A stretch of 8,338 nt of DNA from DATDRS01 sp035291605 (GTDB lineage: Bacteria > Chloroflexota > Anaerolineae > Anaerolineales > UBA6663), in the NCBI GenBank assembly GCA_035291605.1, contig DATDRS010000193.1, positions 1-8,338 on the forward strand. The letters run 5' to 3'. Both the position numbers and the translations under genes were made by a program. The notes below the pieces were generated by a model. That model was given only the letters and a program-made list of their open reading frames with translations, had not been told where the DNA came from and did not search any database. How positions within the stretch are numbered: the stretch's first letter is position 1; each line of letters begins with the position of its first letter. Of the stretch, positions 1 to 6,711 are shown piece by piece.

Positions 1-1581
1 GAAATCCGTGCTTCGGTGACGCCCTGGTCGCACGTCCGCCCGATGGGCGAGGATATGGTGGCGACTGAGTTGGTGCTGCCCGCCAACCACCCTCTGCGCC
101 CGGTGGACCTGGGGGCAATTGCAGGGTGCGGCCACGCAACCGTCCTCGTGCGCCGCAAACCGAAGGTGGCCGTGATCCCGACCGGGACCGAGCTCGTCCC
201 GGTGGGAAGCGCAGCCATTGGGCCGGGGGACATCATCGAATACAACTCGCTCGTGCTCGCCGCGCAAGTGGAGCAATGGGGCGGACAGGTCAGGCGCTAT
301 CCCATCGTCCCCGACGATTTTGAGCGCATCAAAGCGGCGGTGGCCGAAGCCGCCAGCACGCACGACCTGGTCCTGCTCAACGCCGGTTCGTCGGCAGGCT
401 CGGAAGACTTCTCGGCCCGCGTCGTGGAAGAACTTGGCGCATTGCTCGTCCACGGCATCGCCGTCCGCCCCGGCCACCCGGTCATTATGGGGATGCTCCG
501 ACCTACCACATCTGACCTCTCACTTCCTACTCCTATCATAGGCGTGCCCGGCTACCCGGTGAGCGCGGCCTTGACGGGCGAAATTTTTGTCGAACCTATC
601 CTCGCCAAATGGCTGGGCCGCGCGCCCCAACCGTCTCCCACGCTCGAGGCCACGATCACGCGCAAAGTGCTCTCGCCGATGGGGGATGACGAGTATATGC
701 GGGTCACCGTCGGCCAGGTGGGCGGGCGCGTCGTGGCGACGCCGCTCTCGCGCGGGGCCGGCGTCATCACCTCGCTCGTGCGCGCCGACGGCCTCGTTCG
801 CATCCCGCGCCACCACGAGGGGCTGAACGCCGGCGACAAGGTCACGGTGCATCTTTACCGCTCGCCGGACGAGATCGCGCGGACGATTGTGGCGATTGGC
901 TCACACGATCTCACGCTGGACCTGCTCGCGCAGTTCCTGGCCGAGCGCGGCGCGCGCCTGTCGTCGGCGAACGTGGGCAGCCAGGGCGGGCTGGTGGCGC
1001 TGCGGCGCGGCGAGGCGCATCTGGCTGGGAGCCATTTGCTCGACCCGGACACGGGCGAGTACAACGTGAGTTACGTGAAAAAGTACCTGCCCGACACGCC
1101 CGTGACGCTGGTGACGCTCGTCGGGCGCGATCAAGGATTGATTGTCACGCCGGGAAATCCGAAGAAGGTGCGCACCCTCGCGGATCTGGGCCAACCGGGC
1201 GTGACGTTCGTCAACCGCCAGCGCGGCGCGGGGACGCGCGTTCTGCTGGACTTTGAGATTGGCAAGATCGGCTTGAAGCCGGAGGAGATTCAGGGCTACG
1301 AGCGCGAGGAGTACACGCACCTGGCGGTAGCGGCGGCGGTGGCCTCCGGCGTGGCCGACTGCGGCCTGGGCATCGCCGCCGCGGCCCGCGCGCTGGGTCT
1401 GGAATTCATCCCCCTCTTCAAAGAGCGTTACGATCTCATCATCCCGCAGGAATACTACGCCAGCCCCCTGCTACGCCCCCTGCTCGACCTGCTCCACGAC
1501 GCGCGTTTCCGCGAACAGGTCGCGGCGCTTCCGGGCTACGATGTCAAACCGATGGGGAATGTAGTAGCCAAGATGTTATGA
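1..1581 (+). CDS. moeA: Molybdopterin biosynthesis protein, MoeA domain fused to a C-terminal PBP-like domain (5' partial)
   Basis: The frame is open from base 1, so the N-terminus is outside the window; the ATG at 61 and the GTG at 16 are internal codons. MoeA proteins insert molybdenum (or tungsten) into adenylylated molybdopterin in the cytoplasm. Numbering residues from base 16, the molybdopterin-binding domain covers about 48-200, with TGTEL (56-60), NAGSSAGSEDF (122-132), RPGHPVIMG (151-159) and GVPGYPVSA (176-184). The beta-barrel MoeA domain IV follows at about 210-285. From about 290 to the end is a PBP-like domain (PF12727 type, related to ModA/LysR substrate-binding folds), with SQGGLVALRRGEAHLAG and RQRGAGTR typical of that family. 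This fusion is known from archaea and several bacterial phyla; the tail may sense or bind the oxyanion, which is inferred. Residues 160-173 form an apparent insertion with AT-richer codons. The stop TGA overlaps an upstream ATG of the next frame. Confidence 0.93.
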   Translation, partial: EIRASVTPWSHVRPMGEDMVATELVLPANHPLRPVDLGAIAGCGHATVLVRRKPKVAVIPTGTELVPVGSAAIGPGDIIEYNSLVLAAQVEQWGGQVRRYPIVPDDFERIKAAVAEAASTHDLVLLNAGSSAGSEDFSARVVEELGALLVHGIAVRPGHPVIMGMLRPTTSDLSLPTPIIGVPGYPVSAALTGEIFVEPILAKWLGRAPQPSPTLEATITRKVLSPMGDDEYMRVTVGQVGGRVVATPLSRGAGVITSLVRADGLVRIPRHHEGLNAGDKVTVHLYRSPDEIARTIVAIGSHDLTLDLLAQFLAERGARLSSANVGSQGGLVALRRGEAHLAGSHLLDPDTGEYNVSYVKKYLPDTPVTLVTLVGRDQGLIVTPGNPKKVRTLADLGQPGVTFVNRQRGAGTRVLLDFEIGKIGLKPEEIQGYEREEYTHLAVAAAVASGVADCGLGIAAAARALGLEFIPLFKERYDLIIPQEYYASPLLRPLLDLLHDARFREQVAALPGYDVKPMGNVVAKML

Positions 1582-1586
1582 AGCAC

Positions 1587-1596
1587 AAGGGAGGAG
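1587..1596 (+). promoter_or_regulatory. Shine-Dalgarno site that sets the start of the YaaA-RelE gene
   Basis: The run AAGGGAGGAG lies 5 nt before the ATG at 1602. An earlier in-frame ATG at 1578, overlapping the moeA stop, has no such site and would add only eight residues. The start at 1602 is therefore preferred. Confidence 0.8.
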
Positions 1597-1601
1597 TACA
1601 G

Positions 1602-2801
1602 ATGACAACTAGAAGCAGAATCTTGGTCGTTACGCTTGGCTCTATGAACCAGGTAGCTGGCGGCACAAGTGGCTACCATGAACATGATTCAATCTTGTCT
1701 CAATTACCGACGGAAGCCAGAACATTGCTACTCAATAGGCGTGCAAAAGCGCTCACTTGGCTACAGCAAGATAAGACAGCGAAGTGGCAGGGGATTCCGA
1801 TATCACAACATGAATATAACAAGAATCTGGCATATGGACGAGATTTCGGCGGTGACGATAGTCGAGCCCAGTATCTGCCTGCTTTGAACAGATTTGAGGG
1901 GCGGTTTTACCAAACACTAGGCGCGGAGGGAAAAGGACAGATATCCCAAACCGAACATCATATTCTATTCGTGTGTGGCTTGTATGGGTTAATGACGCCT
2001 GTCGAACCTATCCAACGCTATAACTGTCCAGTTGAGTTGAGTTTAGGAAACTTCAACATATGGACCGAGGATGCGTCCTTGACCAAGATATTGCTCGCTT
2101 ACATCAGGAAACATAGGATTATTAGAGTCTTCGACTTCACCGCAACAGAGCCACGGCGTAGGTTGATTAATTGGTCTGCTATACATGACGAACTGAAAGA
2201 TAATGTACTGCATTGCTTCAGCAGAATGGTCGCTGGTGATGATGCGTTGATAGGCTTCGGCCAGCTTATGAAAAGATTTCTACTCACTGCGTCATCGGAA
2301 AAATTGCTAAGCATCGAACCTGAAACTGAGGAGGGTGACATAGTTTTCCGAGATGTTGCCCAGCCGCGCTCGGACATGCCAAGTGAAGAGCTGCTCCGGA
2401 TCGTTCAGCAGGCAGAAAGTGAACTTCTTCTGTTAGAAGCGCATCCTTTGGAATTCGCGAATGCAATGCTCACTGGTGGCCGGCCCACAAGGATCAAAGA
2501 AGTTCGATCAAGCACTTACCTGCCTGAGGACTGGCTTGTTTCCTTCACCTCAGAGTTTCAGAAGTCGGTATTCGATATGAACGACAAGAAGCTACAGGGC
2601 AGGATTCTGGAGGCAGTTACAAAGATATGCAAGAAACCGATGGAACCACATGGCGATACAATCAAACCTCTCTCTGGCAAACTGGCAGGCAAATGGCGTT
2701 ATCGCATCGGGGATTATCGCCTTATATATCTGCCGGATGAGAAAAAGCGTACCATTTTCCTCCTTGTGATAGGCCCACGCGGAGATATCTACGATGACTA
2801 A
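1602..2801 (+). CDS. YaaA (DUF328)-like domain fused to a C-terminal RelE/ParE-family toxin domain
   Basis: This gene encodes 399 residues from the ATG at 1602. The N-terminal half resembles YaaA/DUF328 (PF03883): FEGRFYQTLG (98-107) matches the family's GdvYqgL motif, and CGLYGLMTPVEPIQRY (125-140) matches SGLYGlLrPlDliqpYR. E. coli YaaA is a DNA-binding peroxide-stress protein. Residues about 160-300 are not assigned; they include NVLHCFSRMVAGDDALIGFG. Residues about 305-399 form a full-length RelE-type domain ending WRYRIGDYRLIY...GPRGDIYDD. Aligned by eye to E. coli RelE, the basic and aromatic residues used in mRNA cleavage have counterparts: R366 and R368 (K52, K54), R373 (R61), R393 (R81) and Y397 (Y87). 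The toxin domain therefore looks intact. No antitoxin-sized gene is adjacent. The gene is much AT-richer than its neighbours (28 of 60 G+C at 2101-2160 against 43 of 60 at 901-960), which suggests transfer. It starts 20 nt after moeA and may be read from the moeA transcript. The role is unknown; a stress or defence function is inferred. Confidence 0.85.
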   Translation: MTTRSRILVVTLGSMNQVAGGTSGYHEHDSILSQLPTEARTLLLNRRAKALTWLQQDKTAKWQGIPISQHEYNKNLAYGRDFGGDDSRAQYLPALNRFEGRFYQTLGAEGKGQISQTEHHILFVCGLYGLMTPVEPIQRYNCPVELSLGNFNIWTEDASLTKILLAYIRKHRIIRVFDFTATEPRRRLINWSAIHDELKDNVLHCFSRMVAGDDALIGFGQLMKRFLLTASSEKLLSIEPETEEGDIVFRDVAQPRSDMPSEELLRIVQQAESELLLLEAHPLEFANAMLTGGRPTRIKEVRSSTYLPEDWLVSFTSEFQKSVFDMNDKKLQGRILEAVTKICKKPMEPHGDTIKPLSGKLAGKWRYRIGDYRLIYLPDEKKRTIFLLVIGPRGDIYDD

Positions 2802-2853
2802 TGGTAATAGAGGTAAGCAGTGAATGCTTTGTATTTGAACTTGAGAAGTGTAA
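2802..2853 (+). other. Short AT-rich gap after the YaaA-RelE gene
   Basis: I see no antitoxin-sized reading frame, no hairpin followed by a T-run, and no clear repeat in these 52 bases. The boundary with high-GC sequence falls near 2860. Confidence 0.5.
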
Positions 2854-3030
2854 ATGTCAAATAGCCGCTCCTTTTACCGCGCCGCCGATATCTACGACCA
2901 GACGCGCGGCCTGCCAGAGCCGATTGCCACGCATGGCATACAGACATTGATGGAGCACGCCGGGCCAAAGGCTTTCCTCCTCTTCACAAGTTCTTCTTCA
3001 ACCACTCAATCCCCGGCCCGGCGATGTTGA
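2854..3030 (+). pseudogene. Truncated N-terminus of a SAM-dependent methyltransferase
   Basis: An ATG at 2854 opens a 58-codon frame ending at TGA 3028-3030. Its first 40 or so residues resemble the start of the complete methyltransferase at 6584-5793: SFYRAADIYDQTRGLPEPIA here against SFDRAAEIYDETRGFPPGVA there. The similarity ends around HAGPKA, near base 2972, just where the SAM-binding motif I (DIGVGTG in the complete copy) should begin. From 2984 the frame runs antisense through the end of the FrsA-like hydrolase gene, so the last 15 or so codons are not methyltransferase. It lacks every SAM-binding motif and is most likely a remnant left by a deletion or rearrangement. A weak purine stretch (GAGAAG, 2843-2848) precedes the ATG. 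A functional micro-protein is unlikely. Confidence 0.75.
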
Positions 3031-4195
3031 GGGTCGAGGGGTTGGCCGCCTCGTGATCCACGCCGACGAGGGGGTAAACCGTCACCCGGCCGCTGACGCG
3101 CCGGGCGATTTCGTAAGAAGCCGAGAAACTGCAAATATGATCCTGCGTGCCGTGGACGATGCCCACCGGGCAACGCACTGTCCCCAGCACGTCGCGCAGG
3201 TGAAACGGCCTGGCCATCGCGTAAGCGTCTTCCAGCGTCGGCGCGCCGAGCACGTGAGCGACGTAGTCTTGAATGCCGGGCACGGCCTGGTCGAGTTGGT
3301 GACCGATATCAAAGGCGGGCGCGAAGGCCAGGCAGACCTTAGGCAGGGCGCTGGCCGCCGCGGCCCGTAAGGCCCAGAAACCTCCCATGCTCGATCCCAT
3401 CACGCCCACGCGGGCCGGGTCAATCTCCGGGTGCGCGGCCAGCGTTTCGAGCGCCGCCGCCGCCACGACCTCGTCGTCCGGCCGGAGGCGCGGCCCGTCA
3501 AAGTCCTCGCCGTGCGCGGGCATGTCAATGCAGAACGTCGCATAGCCCGCCTGGCGAAAAAGCCCTGTAAGGTAATCGAAGCTGTCCTTGTCGCCCGCCA
3601 GTCCGTGGATGGCGACGAGCGCAGGTGTGGCCTTCAAAGCGGCCGGGGCATGGTGCGGCGGGAAGCGCAGCACCCCGCGGCTGGTTCCGCGCGGATGGGC
3701 GAACGAGATCTGCTCGACGCGTTCGCCGTTGATTTGTCGGAACAGAGTATAGAGACGGCGGGTCTTCCGCAGCGGTCCCCCCAGGTCGCGCATCGGCGTG
3801 TGGAAGTAATAGTGGTCGCCGCCATAAGCCATGTTCAACAACACGAGCGCGCTGCGGATTTCATTCAGAGCCGGTTGGCGGTCGCCGCGCGCGATGGCCT
3901 GGTCGAGGGCGGCCAGGTGCGGCTCGGCGAGTTCCTCCAAAACCGGACGCCACTGATTGCGCGAGCGCAAGCGTCGGACTAAGAGAGAAGTCGTCTCCGG
4001 ATCAATGCCCACTTTCTGCATGATCGCGCGGTTGCGCGGCGAGTCGAGGAGCCAGGGGCCGAGGCCCAGGCGCAAGGCGAAATCCAGCCATGAGGCGGGC
4101 GGGCCGGCGACCATGCGTCCCGGCTTAGTCGTGACCGACCCGTTGAGGTTGAGCGAACGGACGTAAGCCTGAAAGGAAGAGGTATCGAGCGTCAT
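2984..4195 (-). CDS. Alpha/beta hydrolase, FrsA / dienelactone-hydrolase-like, with helical N-terminal domain
   Basis: The product has 403 residues. Residues about 1-155 form a mainly helical N-terminal region, like that of FrsA and the 2,6-dihydroxypseudooxynicotine hydrolase group. The alpha/beta hydrolase core follows. AIHGLAGDKDSFD (195-207) is the oxyanion-hole strand and loop. GSSMGG (267-272) is the nucleophile elbow with Ser269. HGTQDH (348-353) supplies the likely acid Asp352, and VDHEAA (379-384) the catalytic His381, so the triad is complete. There is no signal peptide, so it should be cytoplasmic. The substrate cannot be read from sequence; an ester or C-C bond hydrolase is possible. 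The ATG at 4195-4193 lies 9 nt after the rhodanese stop, so the two are probably co-transcribed. The C-terminus (GIEWLKKNL) is intact although the truncated methyltransferase abuts it on the other strand. Confidence 0.9.
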   Translation of the reverse strand: MTLDTSSFQAYVRSLNLNGSVTTKPGRMVAGPPASWLDFALRLGLGPWLLDSPRNRAIMQKVGIDPETTSLLVRRLRSRNQWRPVLEELAEPHLAALDQAIARGDRQPALNEIRSALVLLNMAYGGDHYYFHTPMRDLGGPLRKTRRLYTLFRQINGERVEQISFAHPRGTSRGVLRFPPHHAPAALKATPALVAIHGLAGDKDSFDYLTGLFRQAGYATFCIDMPAHGEDFDGPRLRPDDEVVAAAALETLAAHPEIDPARVGVMGSSMGGFWALRAAAASALPKVCLAFAPAFDIGHQLDQAVPGIQDYVAHVLGAPTLEDAYAMARPFHLRDVLGTVRCPVGIVHGTQDHICSFSASYEIARRVSGRVTVYPLVGVDHEAANPSTLNIAGPGIEWLKKNL

Positions 4196-4204
4196 AGTTG
4201 AAAC

Positions 4205-4549
4205 TCAATACCGCGGCACGGTGGGATCAACCAGCAATGCCCACGCCTCAATGCCGCCCACGAGATTAACTACGCGCTTGAAGCCGAGGTGTTGCAGGTA
4301 ATGGGCCGCCGCCAGGCTGCGCTCGCCAATGTGGCAGTGGAGGATGATCTCCGCCTCGGGGTCGAGTTCGTTGGCCCAGCGCATGATCCCGCCGAGCGGC
4401 TTGAGGTGCGCGCCCTCGATGCGGCAGTAGGCATACTCGACCGGCTCGCGCACGTCAATGAGCAGCGGCGGTTTAGGCCCCTTGAGTTTCTCCGCCAGTT
4501 CGGGAGCGGTGATCTCAGGAACCATGAAGTCCAAGACCGCTGGGGTCAA
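4205..4549 (-). CDS. Single-domain rhodanese (sulfurtransferase-like) protein
   Basis: The product has up to 114 residues. It shows the rhodanese hallmarks: LLIDVREPVEYAYCRIEGAHLKPLG (29-53) holds the conserved DVRE and GA(H) elements, and HCHIGERS (71-78) is the active-site loop, with Cys72 in the C-x-x-G-x-R-S pattern. The end, NLVGGIEAWALLVDPTVPRY, is also typical. These proteins carry sulfane sulfur on the catalytic cysteine, as in PspE/GlpE-type enzymes; the acceptor here is unknown. The start is uncertain. A TTG at 4549-4547 overlaps the TGA of the upstream protease gene by one base step, while an ATG at 4525-4523 (residue 9) would still keep the whole domain; neither has a strong ribosome site. 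Translational coupling to the protease gene favours the early start, and ordinary codon preference favours the ATG. Confidence 0.9.
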   Translation of the reverse strand: MTPAVLDFMVPEITAPELAEKLKGPKPPLLIDVREPVEYAYCRIEGAHLKPLGGIMRWANELDPEAEIILHCHIGERSLAAAHYLQHLGFKRVVNLVGGIEAWALLVDPTVPRY

Positions 4550-5727
4550 CTCAACGGAATTGGCGTGATGACCAGCAGGAACAGGATCAGGGCCAGGGCC
4601 GCGAGGGCTTTGCGGGCCGGGTCCAACTCGGTGATTTGATCGAGCGGTTCGGCGTGCGTCCGCCCGAGGAAGTAGATCAGCGCCGCCCAGATGAACCAGC
4701 CGCTCCAGAAGAACCCCAGGCCCACCAGCACGGTGAGAATAAATGGGATCAGCCGCCGGGCCTTCGCGCCGACGAGGACGTAGAGCGCATGGCCTCCGTC
4801 AAGCTGCCCCGCCGGGATGAGATTCAGCCCGGTCACCAGCAAACCGCCCCACCCGGCCCAGGCCACTTGATTGAGATACACATCCACTCCGGCGGTCGGG
4901 CGCGGAATGCCGAGGAGATAGAAGCGCAGCATATACAGGAGCGGAGGCAGCTCGCCAAACGAGGCCGGTTCAGGCAGGAGCTTGCCGAAAACGGCGTATT
5001 TGAGCAGGACATACAGAATAGAATTGCCTTCAAACATGCCCCCTGGGGTGATGGACCTCACTGGCGCCGAGGTCATCAGGCCATAGATGAGCACGGGGAC
5101 CGCCACGACAAAACCGGCTAGCGGCCCGGCGATGCCAATATCCAACAGCACGCGCTTGTTCGTCGGCGGCGCTTTCAGTTGAATAAAAGCGCCCATCGTG
5201 CCGAACGGACTGATCAGCGGCAGGGGGATGAAGTAGGGCAGCGTCACCGCCACTTTGTGGTAGCGCGCCGCGAAATAGTGCCCAAGCTCGTGCGTAAGCA
5301 GGATCCCCAACATGCTCAACACGAACGGCCAGCCAGACAGGATGACAACCACCCAGCCGCCAAGATCACTTGGCAGGTCTCCCTGATAGCCCGTGATACC
5401 GCCCGTGATCAACACGCTCAAGAGAGTCAAAGCAAACATCAAGTAGTTCACCCAGACTTTGGAAGGCGGGGGGTTGATCGTGCCGGGGAGGGCGATCACC
5501 GCATCAATCTCACCCTCCTTGCGGAAAAGCGTGGTGTAGCCCAGCGCGCGGAATTTCTCGGCGACGATCGCGTAGGCTTCCACCGAGTCCATGACCAGCC
5601 GTCCCCGGAAGCGTACGACGAACCTGTCGCCGTCGCCCAGCGTCGTGTCTTCAATGCGCATGACCTGTCCCGCCGCCGAACGCAAAGCGTCGGTGGCGTC
5701 GCCAACTGGCTTGTTTGTCAGAAACAT
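4546..5727 (-). CDS. M50 family intramembrane metalloprotease (site-2 protease, EGY1-like)
   Basis: The product has 393 residues. Residues 1-88 are soluble and precede the membrane region. The zinc motif HELGH (146-150; His146, Glu147, His150) lies in a hydrophobic segment. NLIPAGQLDGGHALYVLVG (302-320) is the S2P NPDG-type motif, in which Asp310 would be the third zinc ligand. Membrane segments are estimated at about 92-113, 125-146, 193-217, 292-308, 327-355 and 373-390. The layout, with a soluble N-terminal domain and TNKRVLLDIGIAGPLAG after the HELGH helix, fits the group that includes chloroplast EGY1 and uncharacterised bacterial homologues. Such enzymes cut transmembrane helices of substrates. 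The substrate here is unknown; no anti-sigma factor gene is nearby. The ATG at 5727-5725 has a good ribosome site. It is followed directly by the rhodanese gene. Confidence 0.93.
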   Translation of the reverse strand: MFLTNKPVGDATDALRSAAGQVMRIEDTTLGDGDRFVVRFRGRLVMDSVEAYAIVAEKFRALGYTTLFRKEGEIDAVIALPGTINPPPSKVWVNYLMFALTLLSVLITGGITGYQGDLPSDLGGWVVVILSGWPFVLSMLGILLTHELGHYFAARYHKVAVTLPYFIPLPLISPFGTMGAFIQLKAPPTNKRVLLDIGIAGPLAGFVVAVPVLIYGLMTSAPVRSITPGGMFEGNSILYVLLKYAVFGKLLPEPASFGELPPLLYMLRFYLLGIPRPTAGVDVYLNQVAWAGWGGLLVTGLNLIPAGQLDGGHALYVLVGAKARRLIPFILTVLVGLGFFWSGWFIWAALIYFLGRTHAEPLDQITELDPARKALAALALILFLLVITPIPLS

Positions 5728-5732
5728 GGCTG

Positions 5733-5738
5733 CTCCTC
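5733..5738 (-). promoter_or_regulatory. Shine-Dalgarno site of the M50 protease gene
   Basis: GAGGAG on the minus strand lies 5 nt before the ATG at 5727 and supports that start. The 65-bp gap between the methyltransferase stop and this gene shows no convincing terminator or strong promoter, so read-through from upstream is plausible. Confidence 0.7.
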
Positions 5739-5792
5739 AACCCTACAATTGAATAACCCACCGGAAATTCTCGCTCGATTGCGCCGATGAGG

Positions 5793-6584
5793 CTACCACT
5801 GAAATCTTTGCCAGATGAACTTGCGCGGCGTGGTGAACTCCCGCTCCAACGAGCCATATTCGCTCACGGCCCAGGCGCGGAGCTCGGCCAGGCACTGGGG
5901 GAAGAAGTCGTCCGGCACGCCCCAGGTGGACGACCAGGTGCGATGCTCAATCGTCTCGATGTGCCGGGCCAGCGTGCGCGTCGTCGCCCATTCGCCTACG
6001 GCCCACTCGTCCATCGCCGCGCCCAGCGCAAACAATTCCTTCTTCACGTCCTCAAAGTCCCGCGCGCCCGGCCCCTCGTGCGCGGCGATCCCTTTCGCGC
6101 CGACGATCTCGCGCCATTTCCGGAAGACGACCTGGGGTGGTGAGTCGTCCGGCCGCCACTCGTGTCCGGTGAGGAACACACCCCCCGGTTTCAAAATACG
6201 CCTCACCTCGGCCAGCGCCTCGCGCCACTGGGCGATGAGATGGAAGACGTGAACCGACATGGCGGCGTCAAAAATCTGCGAGGCGAGGGGCAGCCGGCCG
6301 GCGTCCCCCTCCACCAGAGGAGGCCGGGGTGAACCGGGGGGTAGGGTCTCGAGCAGGCGGCGCATCATCTTCGGGGACAGGTCAACCCCTGTGACCCGGA
6401 AGCCGCGCGCCAGCAGGGGTTTCGCAATCCGACCGGTCCCGACGCCGATATCCACTACCCGCGCGCCCGTTGGCAGGATCGAGGCAACCGAGTCCGTCAC
6501 GAGATCGGCGACGCCAGGCGGGAAGCCGCGCGTCTCGTCGTATATCTCAGCTGCGCGGTCGAAGGACAGGGATTTGATGGCCAT
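5793..6584 (-). CDS. Class I SAM-dependent methyltransferase (Methyltransf_11 / UbiE-like)
   Basis: The product has 263 residues from the ATG at 6584-6582. Motif I is VVDIGVGTG (43-51), the acidic loop of motif II is GVDLSPKM (66-73), and VEGDAGRLPL (91-100) is the usual adenine-side motif. ILKPGGVF (130-137) is the conserved strand before the C-terminal part. The last 120 residues, rich in Trp and Arg, are presumably the substrate-recognition part; the substrate is unknown. The same frame stays open upstream to 6761, but that stretch reads through the tRNA-Sec gene and cannot be coding. MAIKSLSFDRAAEIYDETRG is a normal beginning for this family. No clear ribosome site precedes the ATG. The start lies only 22 nt past the tRNA, so the mRNA may be processed from a tRNA-containing transcript. 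A truncated relative lies at 2854-3030. Confidence 0.88.
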   Translation of the reverse strand: MAIKSLSFDRAAEIYDETRGFPPGVADLVTDSVASILPTGARVVDIGVGTGRIAKPLLARGFRVTGVDLSPKMMRRLLETLPPGSPRPPLVEGDAGRLPLASQIFDAAMSVHVFHLIAQWREALAEVRRILKPGGVFLTGHEWRPDDSPPQVVFRKWREIVGAKGIAAHEGPGARDFEDVKKELFALGAAMDEWAVGEWATTRTLARHIETIEHRTWSSTWGVPDDFFPQCLAELRAWAVSEYGSLEREFTTPRKFIWQRFQW

Positions 6585-6606
6585 ACGTGTGGAGTGAAAA
6601 GTCAGG

Positions 6607-6700
6607 CGGGGATGGATGGGAGTCGAACCCACCTGTCGCTTCTGAGAAGCGACACAACGGTTTTGAAGACCGCGGCCACCACCGGGTAACAACCACCCCC
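6607..6700 (-). tRNA. selC: Selenocysteine tRNA, anticodon UCA
   Basis: The 94 nt on the minus strand fold by eye as a bacterial tRNA-Sec. The acceptor stem has 8 bp (GGGGGUGG at 6700-6693 with CCAUCCCC at 6615-6608, one G-U pair). The D stem has 6 bp (GUUACC with GGUGGC) around a 4-nt CGGU loop. The anticodon stem has 5 bp around CUUCAAA, giving anticodon UCA (6666-6664), which reads UGA. A 24-nt variable arm (6656-6633) forms a 9-bp stem with a UCA loop. The T stem has 5 bp around UUCGACU. The 8+5 acceptor/T helix, 6-bp D stem, long variable arm and discriminator G73 (6607) are the known hallmarks that set tRNA-Sec apart from tRNA-Ser. CCA is not encoded in full; the next bases read CCT. 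It starts 38 nt after the chrA stop, on the same strand. It implies that selenocysteine insertion genes exist elsewhere in the genome. Confidence 0.95.
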
Positions 6701-6711
6701 GCGCGAGGCTG

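Noticed and set aside
3431..3982. Open frame of 183 codons on the plus strand
   Set aside because: It is antisense to the FrsA-like hydrolase, whose catalytic motifs are complete. No recognisable motif is seen in the plus frame.
4202..4210. UGA of the rhodanese gene as a selenocysteine codon
   Set aside because: The rhodanese domain is complete before the UGA and already has its catalytic cysteine. Read-through would run straight into the start of the next gene, and no SECIS-like hairpin was seen.
5179..5790. Long open frame on the plus strand
   Set aside because: It is antisense to the M50 protease gene. The composition is rich in Arg, Gln and His, as expected of a shadow frame in GC-rich DNA, and it shows no domain.
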